Shown here: piece after piece, positions 33,355 to 40,907 of the stretch
How positions within the stretch are numbered: position 1 is the first letter of the stretch
Layout of the letters: each line of letters begins with the position of its first letter
Program-made: the position numbers and the translations under genes
The notes under the pieces: model-generated
Told to the model about the DNA's origin: nothing
The model's database searches: none
The model's input: the letters and a program-made list of their open reading frames with translations, nothing else
NCBI GenBank assembly: GCA_934177725.1
Contig: CAKPPO010000017.1
Coordinates: 1-42,002 of the forward strand
Length of the DNA stretch: 42,002 nt
Origin: an uncultured Clostridia bacterium
GTDB lineage: Bacteria; Bacillota; Clostridia; TANB77; CAG-508
Reading direction: 5' to 3'

Positions 33355-33916
33355 TTAAAATTTGCATTTGATAGAAGATCTTAGGCTCGCTTTCTTATTC
33401 ATAAAACATTCTTCATCATGTGAGTAAATGATACCTATTGCTTGTAAATAAGAATAGATTATTGTTGAACCTACGAATTTCATTCCTCTTTTTCTTAAAT
33501 CTTCTGATATGTTATCTGATAATTTAGATGTTGTTTTATCATTTTCATAAATAATTTTATCATTTGTAAAACCTTTTAAATATTCGTGAAATGTTCCATA
33601 TTCATTTTGTATCTTTTTAAATATTTTAGAATTATTTATGCTGGCATTTATTTCTTATTAATTTTTCATTTGATAATAGCTCTTGGATTTTTTTATTATC
33701 ATATCTGCAAACTTTGTCTATATCAAAATTATCGTAAGCCTTTCTAAAATCTTCTCTTTTGTTTAATACACATTCCCATGAAAGTCCTGCTTGAAAAGAT
33801 TCTAATATTAGCATTTCATATAAATACTTTTCTTCAAAGTTTGGTATTCCCCACTCTTCATCATGATATTTAATATATAGTGGATTTTTTAAGTTACACC
33901 ATTTACATCTTTCCAT
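33355..33916 (-). pseudogene. tag: DNA-3-methyladenine glycosylase I, frameshifted
   Basis: The intact gene would remove 3-methyladenine from alkylated DNA. The N-terminal part (from the ATG at 33916: MERCKWCNLKNPLYIKYHDE, then EEWGIP) has the family's zinc cysteines. It also has ESFQAGLSWECVLNKREDF with the catalytic region. It ends out of frame at 33632. The C-terminal part continues in another frame with ASINNSKIFKKIQ, then FVGSTIIYSYLQAIGIIYSHDE, to a stop at 33355. About three residues of the usual RNxLKINA motif are missing at the break, near 33640-33650, so a small deletion of about 11 bases probably caused it. An inverted repeat of 13-bp arms (33338-33350 and 33378-33390) covers the 3' end. 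A promoter palindrome precedes the gene. Confidence 0.85.
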
Positions 33917-33962
33917 AGTTAAACTCATTCCTTTCTCAAGGTACAAATTTTATTACTTCTTT

Positions 33963-34010
33963 TTTATACCATAAAAGAAGATAATTAGCAAACCATAATT
34001 ATCTTCTTTT
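33963..34010 (-). promoter_or_regulatory. Promoter-palindrome module, copy 1 (upstream of tag)
   Basis: Perfect 15-bp arms (33973-33987 and 33996-34010, AAAAGAAGATAATTA type) enclose or flank the -35 TTGCTA (33986-33991). The -10 TATAAA (33963-33968) follows after 17 bp on the minus strand. This copy is the most diverged of four: GAAG in place of GCAG in the arm. Confidence 0.7.
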
Positions 34011-34056
34011 ACAATTAATTTTATCAGTTATATGTTTATCATTAGTTTATTTTTTA

Positions 34057-35004
34057 TCAGTCATCATTTAAAAAATTCATAACTAAATCTATAATAACTT
34101 CTTTCTCTTTTGGGTTTGATTCTGCTATTAACAGAGTTAATGCTGCTAATGTGTTGTTGTCAATAATTTGTTGCCCGTTTTTGTATAAAATTCCATAAAA
34201 GTTTAAGAAGTATATAAATAGAGTTGCTGCAATTCTTTTATTTCCGTCCACAAATACATGGTTTTTTACTATTAAATATAAAAAATTTGAACCTTTCTCT
34301 TCTATACTTTTATATACGTCTTGTCCACCGAATGTTTGATAAATGTTTCCTATAATTGATTCTAATCCTTTATCTCTTTCTACTGCAAATAATGTACTTT
34401 TAGAATTAAATCTTAACTTATTTATTATATCTATACAATCACCATATTCTATTTTTCTATCGTCTATTTTTCCTTCTATCTTTACTAGCGTTCTATGGTC
34501 ATAATCATCTAGTAAATTTAATGCTTTAGAATAATCCCCTATTACTTTTAATATTTCTTTAGCATCATTTCCTTCTAGTCTTTCGTCCATTCTGTTTGCA
34601 ATATCTATTAATTTAACTGTCTTTTCTAAATATTCTAGTCTCTTTTGATTTACTGCATATCCTTTTAACATATAGTCTTTTAAAACATTTGTCGCCCATT
34701 TTCTAAAGGCTATACCTCTTTTACTATTTACTCTATAACCAACTGATATAATCATATCTAAATTATAATAATTAGTTGGCTTATCAGAAAATTCGGAATT
34801 TCCGAATTTAGTCATTGTTTCACTTTCTTTTAATTCCCCTTGTGTATAAATATTTTTAATATGCTCATTAATAGTTGATTTTGCTTTTGCAAACAACTCA
34901 GCCATTTGAGATTGTGTAAGCCACACTGTTTCATCCTTTAAGTTTACTTCTAATTTTACTCCTTGGTTTTCAAATAAAATAATTTCATTCTTTTTTCCGT
35001 CCAT
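34057..35004 (-). CDS. RhuM family protein fused to a Fic/Doc domain
   Basis: The 315-residue product has two parts. The N-terminal half (about 1-125) is a RhuM-type region. It carries VWLTQSQMAELF, then STINEHIKNIY (helix-turn-helix-like), and the family hallmark NLDMIISVGYRVNSKRGIAFRKWA, split at VGYRVNSKRG. The C-terminal half (about 150-315) is a Fic/Doc-like fold with HVFVDGNKRIAATLFIYFL. The loop lacks the second Arg of canonical Fic (HPFxxGNGRxxR) and resembles Doc (HxFxDANKR), so phosphotransfer to a protein target is as likely as AMPylation. A self-regulating toxin or defence factor is plausible. The gene stands alone with its own promoter, which it shares almost exactly with the second RhuM gene. 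Confidence 0.85.
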   Translation of the reverse strand: MDGKKNEIILFENQGVKLEVNLKDETVWLTQSQMAELFAKAKSTINEHIKNIYTQGELKESETMTKFGNSEFSDKPTNYYNLDMIISVGYRVNSKRGIAFRKWATNVLKDYMLKGYAVNQKRLEYLEKTVKLIDIANRMDERLEGNDAKEILKVIGDYSKALNLLDDYDHRTLVKIEGKIDDRKIEYGDCIDIINKLRFNSKSTLFAVERDKGLESIIGNIYQTFGGQDVYKSIEEKGSNFLYLIVKNHVFVDGNKRIAATLFIYFLNFYGILYKNGQQIIDNNTLAALTLLIAESNPKEKEVIIDLVMNFLNDD

Positions 35005-35083
35005 AAGAACACTCCCTTTTTATAAGATTTAGTTCTTAGTACGTTTATTATTTCATATTATGGTATATTTATTTTTACTTGCA

Positions 35084-35125
35084 AACTATTGTTTGTATTA
35101 TATTACGATTTATTTACTCTGTAAA
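35084..35125 (-). promoter_or_regulatory. Promoter and putative operator of the RhuM-Fic gene
   Basis: On the minus strand, TTTACA (35120-35125), a 17-bp spacer and TATAAT (35097-35102) are followed directly by ACAAACAATAGTT (motif AACTATTGTTTGTAT at 35084-35098 on plus). The identical motif follows the -10 of the other RhuM gene at 40851. It would overlap the transcription start, a classic repressor position. Confidence 0.75.
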
Positions 35126-35141
35126 GACTTTATTTGCACAA

Positions 35142-35170
35142 AAAAAGAATAGTTTTTTTCTATTCTTTTT
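35142..35170 (-). terminator. Terminator after the cupin gene
   Basis: AAAAAGAATAG pairs with CTATTCTTTTT around a seven-base loop, followed by a T-run on the minus strand. It lies 58 bp after the cupin stop. Confidence 0.8.
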
Positions 35171-35228
35171 CTTTAATATTTAATAATGTAAGAAAAATGT
35201 GATTAATTCCACAATTGTCCTTTTTTAC

Positions 35229-35552
35229 TTAAAATGAAACTACAAGTAACATTTTAAACTTTTCTTCTCCATATACACTATGTGGTTCATCTTTTGGCAT
35301 AACTATTGTTTGTCCCGCTTCTAAATAATACTCTTCTCCACTTATTGTAAATTTTCCTTTTCCTTCTAGGACTGTAACCATTGCATCTCCACTAGAAGCA
35401 TGTGTTGATATTTCTTCTCCTTTATCGAAAGAAAATATAGTAACACTTACTAATTCATTTTGAACTAGAGTTTTACTTACTACTTGTCCTTGTTGATATT
35501 CAACCATTTCTTTTAATTCTACTATTTTCTTTTTATCAATATTTTTATACAT
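35229..35552 (-). CDS. Cupin domain protein, 107 aa
   Basis: A single small cupin fold is seen. Motif 1 is ISTHASSGDAMVTVLEGKGK (residues about 52-71), and motif 2 is MPKDEPHSVYG near 90-100. Motif 1 lacks one of the usual metal histidines, so metal binding may differ. The N-terminal 35 residues are helical and include VEYQQGQVVSKTLV. Single-domain cupins of this type serve as small-molecule binding or regulatory proteins; no substrate can be inferred. The start has AAGGAGG. It stands alone between the RhuM-Fic and MATE genes. Confidence 0.85.
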   Translation of the reverse strand: MYKNIDKKKIVELKEMVEYQQGQVVSKTLVQNELVSVTIFSFDKGEEISTHASSGDAMVTVLEGKGKFTISGEEYYLEAGQTIVMPKDEPHSVYGEEKFKMLLVVSF

Positions 35553-35644
35553 AACCTTTTTCCTCCTTGTTTATAAAATATCATGTTTTCTATGTTTTTT
35601 TCAATATAACTGATATAGATTTATTTTGTACTTTTTAATTTCAA

Positions 35645-36697
35645 TTATGCATACTCATATTTTTTCTTATTTTTTATAAAGAACATTATGCTTATAAATA
35701 ATGATAATATTTCTGCGCAAGCGACTGAAATCCATATTCCATTTATTCCCCATATTGCTGGTAGAATAAGAATCATTGCTACTTGAAATACTAATGTTCT
35801 TAAAAATGATATAAGAGCAGACACCAATCCATTATTTAATGCTGTAAAGAAAGATGATGCAAATATATTAAACCAGCTAATAATGTAAGATAATGAATAT
35901 AATCTTAGAGCATTAATAGTTAGTTCTAATAATTCTTTATCATAACTTACAAATATACTTGCTAATGGCTTTGATAAAATTTCTGCTAGTCCTGTCATTA
36001 TAATTGCAACTACTCCTAATAGCTTTAAACTTTTGCTTAATAAACTTTTTAATTCTTCTTTATTTCCTGCTCCATAATGATATCCAATTATTGGTGCTGT
36101 TCCTACTGAATACCCCATATATGTTCCAACAAATAAGAAACCTACATACATTATTATTCCATAGGCAGATACACCATTTGCTCCTGCAAATTTCATTAAT
36201 TGCATATTAAATAAAATATTTATAAGTGACATTGATAAATTTGTTACCATTTCTGATGATCCATTTGTACATGTTTTTATTATTGTAGATAGTTTAAATT
36301 TTGTTTTTCCTATTTTAAGCATTGTATTATTCTTTTTAGAAAAATATACAAGTGGAATAATTGCCCCTACAACTTGGCTAGTAACAGTTGCTATTGCTGC
36401 CCCTGCAACTCCTAATCTAAATACATATATAAGTAAAAAATCTAGTACTATGTTTGTAATTCCTGCTGCTACTGATATGGCAAGTCCAAATCTTGGCTTT
36501 TCTGCAACAACCATAAATGATTGAAAACTATTTTGTAAAATAAATGATGTCATTCCAAATAAAAGTATTCTGCCATAAGTTAAGCAATCTCCCATCATTT
36601 CTTCTGTTTCACCTAACATTTTTGCAATAGGTCTTAATAAAATTATTGCAATTATAGTAAATATCACACCTAATATTATCTCTAAATATATAAGCAT
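35645..36697 (-). pseudogene. MATE family efflux transporter lacking its N-terminus
   Basis: The 350-residue frame covers membrane segments 3-12 of a MATE drug/sodium antiporter. It includes QNSFQSFMVVAEKPRFGLAI and the second-half repeats with GTAPIIGYHYGAGNKEELK (split: GTAPIIGYHYG, AGNKEEL). MATE homology continues upstream out of any good start, with SKTLGDGNKEEANRQFS, to about 36750, where it meets the 3' end of the preceding hydrolase gene. Members usually have about 450 residues, so some 70-80 N-terminal residues are missing. A deletion that joined two genes explains both truncations. The ATG at 36697 has no good ribosome binding site, so a functional product is doubtful. Confidence 0.8.
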
Positions 36698-36735
36698 TGA
36701 AAATTGTCTATTTGCTTCTTCTTTGTTTCCATCTC

Positions 36736-37122
36736 CTAATGTTTTTGAGTACTTTCTTGTAAGTCTGTTGTACGCATAATTTTAAGAAATATATTACTAT
36801 AAATTGAATAAAATCCCGGTACCTTCTCCATTTTTGCTGTAGATAAATGCTTTTTTGTTGCAACTATATCAATCATATATTTTTGCATATGATTATGTAC
36901 TTCTTCTTCTGACAATCCTTCTTGTAACATAGCTTTATATAATGCTATGCGTGGAAGAATTGTTTGAATAAGCGTTTTTTTCTGATTTTCTGACTTATCT
37001 TTTATATTTTTGATAAGTTCATTAAGTATTATTTCTTGTGTATCAAAAAATGCCGTTCCCTTATCCGTTCCAAATTCTTCATTTAAGAATTCTTTTATCT
37101 GCTTTTGCTGTTTTATCTTCAT
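36736..37122 (-). pseudogene. L-2-amino-thiazoline-4-carboxylic acid hydrolase family protein, C-terminus lost
   Basis: The ATG at 37122 follows GGAGG and encodes 128 residues. The part TILPRIALYKAMLQEGLSEE near residue 50-70 and KVPGFYSIYSNIFLKIMRTT, then DLQEST, match the ATC-hydrolase-like family. In that family, the protein normally continues with a Cys-rich catalytic half of about 80-90 residues. Here it stops three residues later, because the MATE sequence begins at about 36750 in another frame. This is a truncated gene from a fusion deletion. A promoter-palindrome copy precedes it. Confidence 0.75.
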
Positions 37123-37167
37123 ATTTATTAACACCTCCACAAATTAACACACAATACTTTTTTCTTT

Positions 37168-37209
37168 TTTATATCACAAAAGCAGATAATTTTCAATTAA
37201 TTATCTGCT
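37168..37209 (-). promoter_or_regulatory. Promoter-palindrome module, copy 2 (upstream of the ATC-hydrolase-like gene)
   Basis: 11-bp arms AGCAGATAATT (37181-37191) and AATTATCTGCT (37199-37209) surround the -35 TTGAAA (37191-37196). The -10 TATAAA (37168-37173) follows after 17 bp. It overlaps the 3' end of the GyrI-like gene. Confidence 0.75.
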
Positions 37210-37844
37210 CTACTTTCTTTATTGGGTGTCTAATAACTGTTTTTAATTTACTTACATCACATTTTCTCGGATCACTTAAATATATTTCGTGATGATATCT
37301 AGTATCCGTTATATCTAATTCATATCCATTTTCTTTCATATATTGATGCATTAAATTGACTGTTGCTGGTTCATTATCATAAGAACCTAAATGCATACAT
37401 TGAACGCATATTCCTTCATCATAAGTTAAAAATTCCACTCTTGAAAAATCTTGTTTTTTCTTTTTAGTTGCTTCTTCAACTGCCCATTCAAAGTCTTCTT
37501 TTGTCACAAAGTCTGGCAATCTAATAATAGATATAAAGTGCATAGCATTTTTATTATTATAATCAATGCTACCTTTTAATCCATCTTGCCACCAAAATCC
37601 GTTCTAATGGTGGAACAACATATTCGAAAAAACCATCTATTTTATGAGTTCCTTTATAACTCATTTTTATTGTATAAGCAACTCCATATAATAAGCCAAT
37701 GGTATTTTTATAATCTCCATTTTCCTCATTAGGATTTCCTGTTCCTCTAACAGCAATATAATTCATTCTCGGAATTTTCACTATATTAGGTTTATTTTTA
37801 GGCATATAAAATTCTTTGTACTCCTTTTTAAAATCAAAAGCCAT
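37193..37844 (-). pseudogene. GyrI-like small-molecule-binding protein, frameshifted
   Basis: Two frames, 37569-37844 and 37193-37543, together match one GyrI-like protein of about 215 residues, as found beside MerR/AraC regulators. The first ends VPPLERILVARW. Removing one base near 37605 would read VPPLEGFWWQDGLKG and run into the second part (AMHFISIIRLPDF). The second half has YDEGICVQCMHLGSYDNEP and YHHEIYLSDPRKC, family landmarks. One inserted C/G explains the break; it is not in a homopolymer, so it may be real. The start at 37844 lies 30 bp after the acetyltransferase gene, so the two form one unit. Confidence 0.85.
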
Positions 37845-37873
37845 ATTTTTTTACCTCACTTTCAAAATTTAAT

Positions 37874-38428
37874 TTATATTTCTTTTATTACTTTGCAAGG
37901 ATTTCCTACTGCTACACTATTTGAAGAAATATCTTTATTTACAACACTTCCAGCACCTATTACAACATTATTTCCAATAGTTACTCCTGGAAGTACAATT
38001 ACATTTCCACCTATCCATACATTGTTTCCTACTTTAATAGGCTTTGCATATTCTAACCCCTTATTTCTAGTTTCATAATCTAAAGGATGTCCTGCTGTAT
38101 AGAAGCCACAATTTGATGCAATAAAAACATCATTGCCAAACTCTACTTTTGCTCCATCTAGTATTACACAATTATGATTCATATAGAAATTTTCTCCAAC
38201 ATAAATATTGTAACCATAATCACACCAAAAGTTTTGTTCAACTGTTATTTGATTTCCCGTTTTTGCAAATAATTTTTTAATTATTTTATCTTTATTTTCA
38301 AAATCTGATGGCTTTAAATTGTTATATTCAAAGCAAATGTCTTTAGCTTTACATCTATCTTTTATTAGTTCTTCATCATAGTTAGCATCATATAATTCCC
38401 CTGCTAACATTTTATCTTTTTCTGACAT
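37874..38428 (-). CDS. Sugar O-acetyltransferase (maltose/galactoside acetyltransferase type)
   Basis: The 184-residue protein is a left-handed beta-helix (hexapeptide repeat) transferase that moves acetyl from acetyl-CoA to sugars. The N-terminal MSEKDKMLAGELYDANYDEEL is the Mac domain of Maa/LacA proteins. Repeats from about residue 70 include VFIASNCGFYTAGHPLD, with the catalytic His. The C-terminal VWIGGNVIVLPGVTIGNNVVI and SVVNKDISSNSVAVGNP complete it. The start follows GGAGGAG. It is preceded by a promoter-palindrome copy and followed by the broken GyrI-like gene. Confidence 0.9.
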   Translation of the reverse strand: MSEKDKMLAGELYDANYDEELIKDRCKAKDICFEYNNLKPSDFENKDKIIKKLFAKTGNQITVEQNFWCDYGYNIYVGENFYMNHNCVILDGAKVEFGNDVFIASNCGFYTAGHPLDYETRNKGLEYAKPIKVGNNVWIGGNVIVLPGVTIGNNVVIGAGSVVNKDISSNSVAVGNPCKVIKEI

Positions 38429-38467
38429 ACGTCTCCTCCAATCATAAAAAATAAATATTTTTTCTTT

Positions 38468-38509
38468 TTTATATCATAAAAGCAGATAATTATCAATCAA
38501 TTATCTGCT
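38468..38509 (-). promoter_or_regulatory. Promoter-palindrome module, copy 3 (upstream of the acetyltransferase)
   Basis: Arms 38481-38491 and 38499-38509 are identical to copy 2. The -35 is TTGATA (38491-38496) and the -10 is TATAAA (38468-38473), spaced by 17 bp. It shares a further CTATAACTTGTAA with copy 4. Confidence 0.75.
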
Positions 38510-38605
38510 CTATAACTTGTAAATTACTTTTTACATATTTCTAATTTTTTTACTTGATTCCAGTTCAAACATCTAACTCTTATTTTACAACTTTTATATT
38601 AAGCA

Positions 38606-39103
38606 TTACTTTTCATTGTCTATTATCTTTAGTTCCCATAAATTATATTTATAACTTTTAAGGTTTCCACTCCCAACTTTATTAAATCCTACTTTTTTAT
38701 AATACTCATTAAGAAAAACGCTAGTCTTGTAACAATCTAATCTCAAATAATCTTTATTATCTTTCTTACATTGTTCTATTGCATAATTTAACAACAAGTT
38801 TCCAATTCCCTTTATTTTAATATCTGTCGCCAAATGATGAATATAATAACAATATTTATTGTCATTCCAAAAATCTCTATCTTCATCTTTTAATAACATG
38901 ACTCCACATACTTTATTATTTGATTTTGCTACAAACAATTGGTTAATCCTCATTTGTTCTTTAAAATAATCTTTATTATATTTTTCAGGGTAAAAATTAA
39001 TATTCCAACCTTTAACATTCTTTTCCTGAAACCACAAACATCTATCATATATTATTTTATGAATAGCCTCTAAATCTTCTATTTTTGCTAATTCTACTAT
39101 CAT
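38606..39103 (-). CDS. GNAT family N-acetyltransferase
   Basis: The 165-residue product has the GNAT fold: an N-terminal strand VELAKIEDLEAIHKII, the motif A region HHLATDIKIKGIGNLLLNYA (about 95-115, with the acetyl-CoA-binding R/K-x-x-G-x-G/A variant IKGIGN), and motif B with YKKVGFNKVGSG near 145. The substrate is unknown. The ATG at 39103 is preferred; a TTG at 39112 is possible. The ribosome binding site is weak (GAGG two bases away). It overlaps a stray frame from the truncated GNAT gene upstream, so its own promoter may have been lost. Confidence 0.82.
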   Translation of the reverse strand: MIVELAKIEDLEAIHKIIYDRCLWFQEKNVKGWNINFYPEKYNKDYFKEQMRINQLFVAKSNNKVCGVMLLKDEDRDFWNDNKYCYYIHHLATDIKIKGIGNLLLNYAIEQCKKDNKDYLRLDCYKTSVFLNEYYKKVGFNKVGSGNLKSYKYNLWELKIIDNEK

Positions 39104-39130
39104 ATTCCTCAATCCATTCTATTATTTCAT

Positions 39131-39391
39131 CTAATTTTTCATTATATTTTTTATAAACAACATTTCAAGTTTTGTATCTTCTACTCCCATAAACGCAATA
39201 GGTGTTTTATTTTCATTTTCTATAATTATCAAATGTTGTACTTTGGAAATAGCTTGTGGTACATATTCTTTTATTTTTCCTATTTCTTCACTTGATAAAA
39301 ATAAGTGTGTTGCCTTTACCGAATCTTCCCACACTTCTAGTAGTTTATTTATTAGTGTTTCTGTTCTATCTTTTAATTCAATTATTGTCAT
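39131..39391 (-). pseudogene. GNAT family acetyltransferase truncated at motif A
   Basis: The 86-residue frame matches the first half of a GNAT protein: LINKLLEVWEDSVKATHLFL and PIAFMGVEDTKLEMLFI. It ends where the acetyl-CoA-binding motif A should start (normally ...RGKGIG). After about 39145 the sequence changes to an unrelated frame, NEKLDEIIEWIEEYDSR, perhaps the C-terminus of another lost gene. A deletion is likely. Without motif A it cannot bind acetyl-CoA in the usual way. Confidence 0.75.
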
Positions 39392-39452
39392 GTTATTTAC
39401 TCCTAACTTGTACTTATTTTGCTTATGATGTTTATGAAAATTTTCACATTAC

Positions 39453-39580
39453 TTGACTATTTATTAATAAATAGATTATAATGAATACAGGAAATGACGA
39501 ATCCACAAACGTGGTTTTGCCGAAATTAATTGTAAAAACTCACACCTAACTCGCCAAAGTTACAAATGTGAGATTTTTTT
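39453..39580 (+). ncRNA. Candidate small RNA with promoter and terminator (plus strand)
   Basis: TTGACT (39453-39458), an 18-bp spacer and TATAAT (39477-39482) form a strong promoter. A transcript of about 90 nt from near 39490 would end at a terminator with CTCACA (39539-39544) pairing with TGTGAG (39567-39572), an inner TAACT/AGTTA stem, and seven Ts. It includes a small CCAC...GTGG hairpin and an 11-codon frame (ATG at 39494) after AGGA. The function is unknown. Confidence 0.5.
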
Positions 39581-39674
39581 ATTTGTGTAGTCGCTTATCA
39601 ACCCGGTTCCTAATTTATACTAATAATCATTTTATTTAATCTCTATAATATCATAATTTTTCTTACCCTGTCAA
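39535..39674 (-). ncRNA. Candidate convergent small RNA (minus strand) sharing the same terminator
   Basis: On the minus strand, TTGACA (39669-39674), an 18-bp spacer and TATTAT (39645-39650) lead to a transcript of about 100 nt from near 39638. It ends at the same hairpin, which has TTTTT on this side. The two RNAs would overlap by about 45 nt. No real gene is open in it. Confidence 0.45.
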
Positions 39675-39746
39675 AGTTATTTAAGTGATTAAAAATCATT
39701 GTATAAATTGCAATTTATCTTTTAATATGTGCTGTAATTTTTCTCT

Positions 39747-39788
39747 TTTATATCACAAAAGCAGATAATTTTCAATCAATTATCTGCT
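39747..39788 (-). promoter_or_regulatory. Promoter-palindrome module, copy 4 (downstream of the broken RhuM gene)
   Basis: Arms 39760-39770 and 39778-39788 are identical to copies 2 and 3. The -35 is TTGAAA (39770-39775) and the -10 is TATAAA (39747-39752), with 17 bp between. Its former target gene seems lost: no intact frame follows for 340 bp. Confidence 0.7.
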
Positions 39789-39809
39789 CTATAACTTGTA
39801 AGTTGTCGC

Positions 39810-40823
39810 TCAGTTGCTGTTAAGATTTTTTGTTTCTGTTACTAACTCATCAAAGTCTGAAATATAATTTTTGTCTTGTATAATTCTATATTTTTTGTAC
39901 TCATCTAAAGCCAATTTATCTGCTATTTCTCTTTTTATTTTGCCATTATCTTTTAAAATGTTATATTCATTTATTTTCCAAAATACTTCTAATTTTTCTT
40001 TCCACTCTTGCATTGAAATAATCTTACCTAGTTTTACTTGTCGTTCTGCATAATCAAGATACATCGATACTAAATTATTTAGCTCTATAATTTCTTCTTG
40101 TGAAAGATAGTTTTTAGCTATTGTTACATCTGTTTCAAGTATTTTTCCATCTGGTGCATTTTTCCAAGTTGTTAGTCCCATATTATCTTTTTTACTATCT
40201 ACTCTATTATAAATTATTTCAGGAGCAGTCATTCCAGTAATAGCAAAATGTAACTTGTTCTGAACATTTTTGTAAAATTCTTGTGTTGTTTCACTATTTT
40301 TATCATAATCATAGCTACATTCTTTGTATATATCAGTTATTTTTTGATAAAATCTTCTTTCACTTGCTCTAATTTCTTTTATCTTAACTAATAATTCATC
40401 AAAGTAATCTTTTCCAAATTTAGGTCCATTTTTTAGCATTTCACTATTAACAATAAAACCTTTTTTATGTATTCCTTCAATGTTTTGGTAGCCCAAATTC
40501 TAAAATCTGTTGCTTCTTTTGAATTTACTCTATAACCAACTGCTATAATTGCATCTAAACTGTAAAAATTTGTGTTATATTTTTTTTCCATCCGAAGCAG
40601 TTACTCTAATTTTTTGAGTAACTGAATCTTGATCTAATTCTTTTGTTTTAAAGATATTCTGTAAATGATATGTTATATTATTTTCTGCTACATTAAATAA
40701 TTTTGACATTGACTTTTGTGTTAACCAAAAATCTTCTTCATTATATAAAACTTCAACAGATATATTTTCGTTATTTTGGCTTTGATATATGATTAAATCT
40801 TTTAAATTTTCTATATTATTCAA
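39810..40823 (-). pseudogene. RhuM family protein with two frameshifts
   Basis: Three frames together make one RhuM protein of about 335 residues. The first (to 40575) has EDFWLTQKSMSKLFNVAEN and ends in DGKKI because of an extra base in an A8 run near 40582. The middle one reads NTNFYSLDAIIAVGYRVNSK, then EATDFRIWATKTLKEYI. The third (39810-40496) resumes as HKKGFIVNSEMLKNG, then FAITGMTAPEIIYNRVDSKK, the C-terminal RhuM region. The second break, near 40448-40460, needs about two missing bases. I prefer the TTG start at 40823 after GAGGTG. RhuM proteins are found in pathogenicity islands and defence-like contexts. The promoter is intact. Confidence 0.85.
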
Positions 40824-40850
40824 TACTAAGCACCTCACATCTTTTTTAAG

Positions 40851-40892
40851 AACTATTGTTTGTATTGTATAATAAAATAATTACTATGTCAA
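40851..40892 (-). promoter_or_regulatory. Promoter and putative operator of the second RhuM gene
   Basis: TTGACA (40887-40892), a 17-bp spacer and TACAAT (40864-40869) are followed by ACAAACAATAGTT, the same motif as at the RhuM-Fic promoter (AACTATTGTTTGTAT at 40851-40865 on plus). Confidence 0.8.
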
Positions 40893-40907
40893 TATTTTTA
40901 GTTAATT

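Noticed and set aside
39479..39550. A 23-codon frame starting at ATG 39481
   Set aside because: Its ATG overlaps the -10 box of the predicted promoter, so it would not be in the transcript.
37160..39790. The repeated palindromes as integron attC sites with the recombinase as an integrase
   Set aside because: They lack attC core (RYYYAAC) sites, carry a consistent promoter, and the recombinase is an ordinary Xer-type protein without the integron-specific patch that I could see.
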